This document shows positions 4,684-6,689 of a stretch of DNA of 6,689 nucleotides, piece by piece (position 1 is the stretch's first letter; the number at the start of each line of letters is the position of its first letter). The notes under the pieces are model-generated. The model saw only the letters and a program-made list of their open reading frames with translations, was not told where the DNA came from and made no database searches. This stretch comes from a bacterium (GTDB lineage Bacteria; Bacillota; Clostridia; Oscillospirales; Acutalibacteraceae), in contig JAHKZS010000057.1 of NCBI GenBank assembly GCA_020626545.1, positions 1 through 6,689 of the forward strand. Reading direction: 5' to 3'. Both the position numbers and the translations under genes were made by a program.

Positions 4684-6249
4684 TTGAAAAAATTAAACTG
4701 GAAAAACCTATTGGAGCGTTCGGTTGAAGAAGCCGACGCTTTGGGAAAAATCTCATCCCATCAAAAATACATTGACCGTCTCTACGACTACGAGGGCAGA
4801 ATTATTATCGACGGCGACAGCTACTCGGTAGACGTGCTTAAACTGCTCTATCTCGTAGCGTACGAAAACGTCTGCTCCCCCGCGGTACTGGATTTATTAT
4901 CCTCGTTCGATAAGCGTGATACCGCGGAGGAGCTCGTAAACGATATACTGCTCGATTTAGCGGTAACTCAAAAGAAAAAGACTCGTTTCTTAGGCGAGCT
5001 GAGCCGGTATTTTCGAAAGAAACAGTCCGCTAAAATCTACCGCGGAAGTTTTGAGAAACTCAGCCAATCCTCAGTAGAGGACGCGCTTTCGGAGCTCGGG
5101 CTCACGGTAAGGCTCAATCTTGTCACTAAAAAAATCGAAATCGGCGGAAGCGGAAGCGACTACCTCTTTGAGATTTACTCGAGGGCGAATATCTTAAATA
5201 TTCTTCCGATTATTATTCTCGACCATTTAGTCGAGAGAAACGTAAGGGGTTTAGGTCAGGGTACCAAGCAGATTGAAAAATATCTTTTCAACATAGCCGA
5301 CCAAAACCGATACAATCCTATTCACGAGATGTTCGAGAAACACGAAAACGACGACGAGGGCAACCTCTCGGTACTTTACGCGATACTCGGTATAACGGAC
5401 GAGTTCGACAGGCTTCTCGTGTACAAGTGGTTCCTACAGACGACGGCTTTAGCTTTCAACAAAATTGATAACCCGATTTCGACCGAGGGCGTCTTAGTCC
5501 TACAGGGCAAACAGGGTTGCGGAAAAACAACGTTTTTCAGAAAGTTTTCCATAAACCCCGAATGGTTCACCGAGGGAGCGGTTATCGACATTAAGAACAA
5601 GGACACGATTATAACGGCTCTGTCTACGTGGATTTGCGAGCTCGGCGAAATAGACAGTACCCTTAAACGCGAACAGAGCGCCCTTAAAGCGTTTATTACC
5701 CGACCGATAGACAGGATACGTTTCCCCTACGCTCCCGCCGAGAGCGAGCTTGTCAGGAACACGAGTATGTGCGGTACGGTTAACCCCAACGAGTTTTTAA
5801 ACGATACCACAGGCTCAAGACGTTACTGGGTAGTACCTGTGGAGGATATTGAGGTTAAGTATCTGCTTAAAATGAGCAATGAGGACATTAAGAATATCTG
5901 GGGTTATTTTTACCACAAGTACAAAGAAAATCCCGACGGATTCAGACTGTCCTTCGAAGAACAGGAAACCCTCGGGAAACGTAATAACAGATATAATTGT
6001 GAGCTAAAGTACGAGGCGGAAGTTCTCGATTTACTCGACTTCAACTTACCCGAAAGAGATTGGATAAAGGTCACTTCGGCTAAGCTTGCGGTATTTATTC
6101 AGGGAGCGAGCGCCGTTCAGATTGGTAAGATTTTATCAAAGCTCAGCGACACTGACGAGAGGATTGTTAAAGACCATTCGGGAAACGGACGGTTTTATTA
6201 TCTTCCTGTCAAAAAAAGATTATACGATACACTGAAAATGAACGGTTAA
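4684..6249 (+). CDS. VirE-family P-loop ATPase (phage/plasmid primase-helicase type)
   Basis: This 521-residue protein resembles the virulence-associated E (VirE, PF05272) group found in phages, plasmids and islands. There it acts as a helicase/ATPase-like replication protein, often joined to a primase. The N-terminal 240 residues are alpha-helical-looking and I do not recognise a primase domain in them. The ATPase core has Walker A GKQGCGKT (275-282), then W316-ICELGEID with the acidic Walker B-like E319/E322/D324. LKAFITRPIDRIRFPYA is at 334-350, with a sensor-type GTVNP (364-368). The hallmark FLNDTTGSRRYWVV follows at 371-384, with R379/R380. The C-terminal part may be a winged-helix. The start is TTG at 4684, fixed by AAAGGAGG (4668-4675) eight bases before. 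No integrase, capsid or Rep gene is visible beside it, so it is an orphan or the edge of a decayed element. The family is confident; the exact role is unknown. Confidence 0.88.
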   Translation: MKKLNWKNLLERSVEEADALGKISSHQKYIDRLYDYEGRIIIDGDSYSVDVLKLLYLVAYENVCSPAVLDLLSSFDKRDTAEELVNDILLDLAVTQKKKTRFLGELSRYFRKKQSAKIYRGSFEKLSQSSVEDALSELGLTVRLNLVTKKIEIGGSGSDYLFEIYSRANILNILPIIILDHLVERNVRGLGQGTKQIEKYLFNIADQNRYNPIHEMFEKHENDDEGNLSVLYAILGITDEFDRLLVYKWFLQTTALAFNKIDNPISTEGVLVLQGKQGCGKTTFFRKFSINPEWFTEGAVIDIKNKDTIITALSTWICELGEIDSTLKREQSALKAFITRPIDRIRFPYAPAESELVRNTSMCGTVNPNEFLNDTTGSRRYWVVPVEDIEVKYLLKMSNEDIKNIWGYFYHKYKENPDGFRLSFEEQETLGKRNNRYNCELKYEAEVLDLLDFNLPERDWIKVTSAKLAVFIQGASAVQIGKILSKLSDTDERIVKDHSGNGRFYYLPVKKRLYDTLKMNG

Positions 6250-6285
6250 GAACAGTTAAGAACAGTTAAAAATTTTTATCTGTTC
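6247..6285 (+). repeat. 10-bp direct repeats and 26-bp palindrome after the VirE-like gene
   Basis: GAACAGTTAA occurs twice in tandem (6250-6259, 6260-6269), following the partial unit GTTAA that includes the gene's stop. The second copy opens a near-perfect palindrome: GAACAGTTAAAAA (6260-6272) faces TTTTTATCTGTTC (6273-6285) with one mismatch. ATCTGTTC (6278-6285) recurs inverted as GAACAGAT (6334-6341). The stem is too AT-rich for a classical terminator; iteron-like binding sites are an alternative. Confidence 0.7.
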
Positions 6286-6432
6286 ATAAGAAAAGTCAGT
6301 GTTTATGCGGTGTATAAGACTTTATTACAGATAGAACAGATTAATTCCTAAAAACTACTTAACTATAAAAAAGAATATATTTTATATTAGTATATATACA
6401 ATAGGAAACAATGTGTCATCTGTCACTGTGTA
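6286..6432. other. Gene-free AT-rich spacer
   Basis: I see no open frame with a ribosome site and no RNA gene here. The part at about 6361-6405 is almost only A and T. Apart from GAACAGAT (6334-6341) and short TGTCAYY units (about 6414-6427), nothing distinct was found. Confidence 0.6.
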
Positions 6433-6460
6433 GTGGTTAGCGGTAAGCGGTAAGTAATGT
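6433..6460 (+). repeat. Short heptad array (GCGGTAA type)
   Basis: GTGGTTA, GCGGTAA, GCGGTAA and GTAATGT follow each other in steps of seven. This is a third 7-bp unit in the window, and it abuts the palindromic element beginning at 6458. Confidence 0.7.
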
Positions 6461-6607
6461 CATTCTGAGCGGTCGCATAGCGAATTTGCGAAGCAAATAG
6501 TCGAAGAATCTTTTTCCTTTCTATCGAAGTATAAAGGAAACCAACATCTAACCTCAGGAGATATTTCGACTACGTTACGCTAACGCTCCACTTCGCTCAA
6601 TATGACA
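6458..6607. repeat. 150-bp imperfect palindromic repeat (TGTCATTCTGAGCG type)
   Basis: The ends TGTCATTCTGAGCG (6458-6471) and CGCTCAATATGACA are inverted repeats with two mismatches. Further in, AGTCGAAGAATCT on the left is matched by AGATATTTCGACT on the right. It has no coding capacity. Repeats with TGTCATTCTGAGC ends and an AGTCGAAGAATCT core are, as I recall, widespread non-autonomous palindromic repeats in bacterial genomes. No clear target-site duplication is visible. Confidence 0.75.
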
Positions 6608-6630
6608 AACATCCTAAATCCTACATACAC

Positions 6631-6689
6631 TCACTCGCCGAAAATTTCTCTCGACGTATTGATAATATGGTCTACGTACTCCTGACCGC
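6631..6689 (-). CDS. C-terminal end of an unidentified leftward gene
   Basis: Reading leftward from the window edge, 18 codons are open and give GQEYVDHIINTSREIFGE, then TGA (6633-6631). The codon choice (GAG, TAC, GTA, GAC) resembles the real genes here, and the peptide looks like an amphipathic C-terminal helix. Another frame is also open for about as long but gives an arginine-rich, unlikely peptide. The family is not recognised, and the gene lies outside the window. Confidence 0.5.
   Translation of the reverse strand, partial: GQEYVDHIINTSREIFGE

Noticed and set aside
6260..6285. Intrinsic terminator of the VirE-like gene
   Set aside because: The stem is almost wholly A/T in its upper part and lacks a T-tract after the GC-containing base, so a standard terminator is not supported.

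Overview
The window looks like chromosomal DNA of a Clostridia-type Firmicute, probably a gut or uncultured lineage. The reasons are the strong AGGAGG-type ribosome sites, the frequent non-ATG starts (TTG, GTG, TTG for the three plus-strand genes), protein sequences of Firmicute character, and an rpiR - FAD oxidoreductase - cmk order that I recall as common in Clostridia. The taxon is inference; there is no rRNA to fix it.

Layout. A leftward operon occupies 1-2613. It starts with an RpiR-type regulator (2517-1645), whose stop overlaps by 4 bp the start of an HI0933/BaiN-like FAD oxidoreductase (1648-431). That gene is interrupted by one in-frame TAA codon at 1090-1088. The operon ends in the N-terminal 68 codons of cytidylate kinase (204-1), cut by the window edge. 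Divergent from it are hisH (2930-3532) and hisF (3743-4498), the two subunits of imidazole glycerol phosphate synthase, closed by a clear intrinsic terminator. A separate plus-strand gene (4684-6249) encodes a VirE/phage-primase-type P-loop ATPase with its own promoter-like region and a strong Shine-Dalgarno. The right end (6250-6689) is mostly repeats, then the last 18 codons of an unidentified leftward gene.

The most unusual part is the non-coding DNA. Three copies of a 192-203 bp element (230-432, 2713-2904, 3527-3718) sit directly before cmk, hisH and hisF. Each is bounded by inverted arrays of 7-bp repeats (AATTGAR on the left, ATTYTCM on the right) and has an inner hairpin built on TCCCGAC/GTCGGGA. 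On the side facing the gene, each is joined to a conserved CGACYGAARGGAGAAA leader that carries the ribosome binding site. In two cases the other edge of the element touches or supplies the upstream gene's stop codon. The hisH copy begins at the first base after a good sigma-A promoter, so it should form the 5' leader of the his mRNA. Two further heptamer arrays with unrelated units (ATTGTCM at 4548-4596, GCGGTAA at 6433-6460) and a 150-bp imperfect palindrome (6458-6607) show that short-period and palindromic repeats are a general habit of this genome.

How the genes work together: HisH and HisF form one enzyme of histidine/purine-linked metabolism. The leftward cluster joins a sugar-phosphate-type regulator, a flavoprotein and a nucleotide kinase, with no evident shared pathway. 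The VirE-like gene is an orphan of mobile-element type, with no integrase, capsid or plasmid genes in view.
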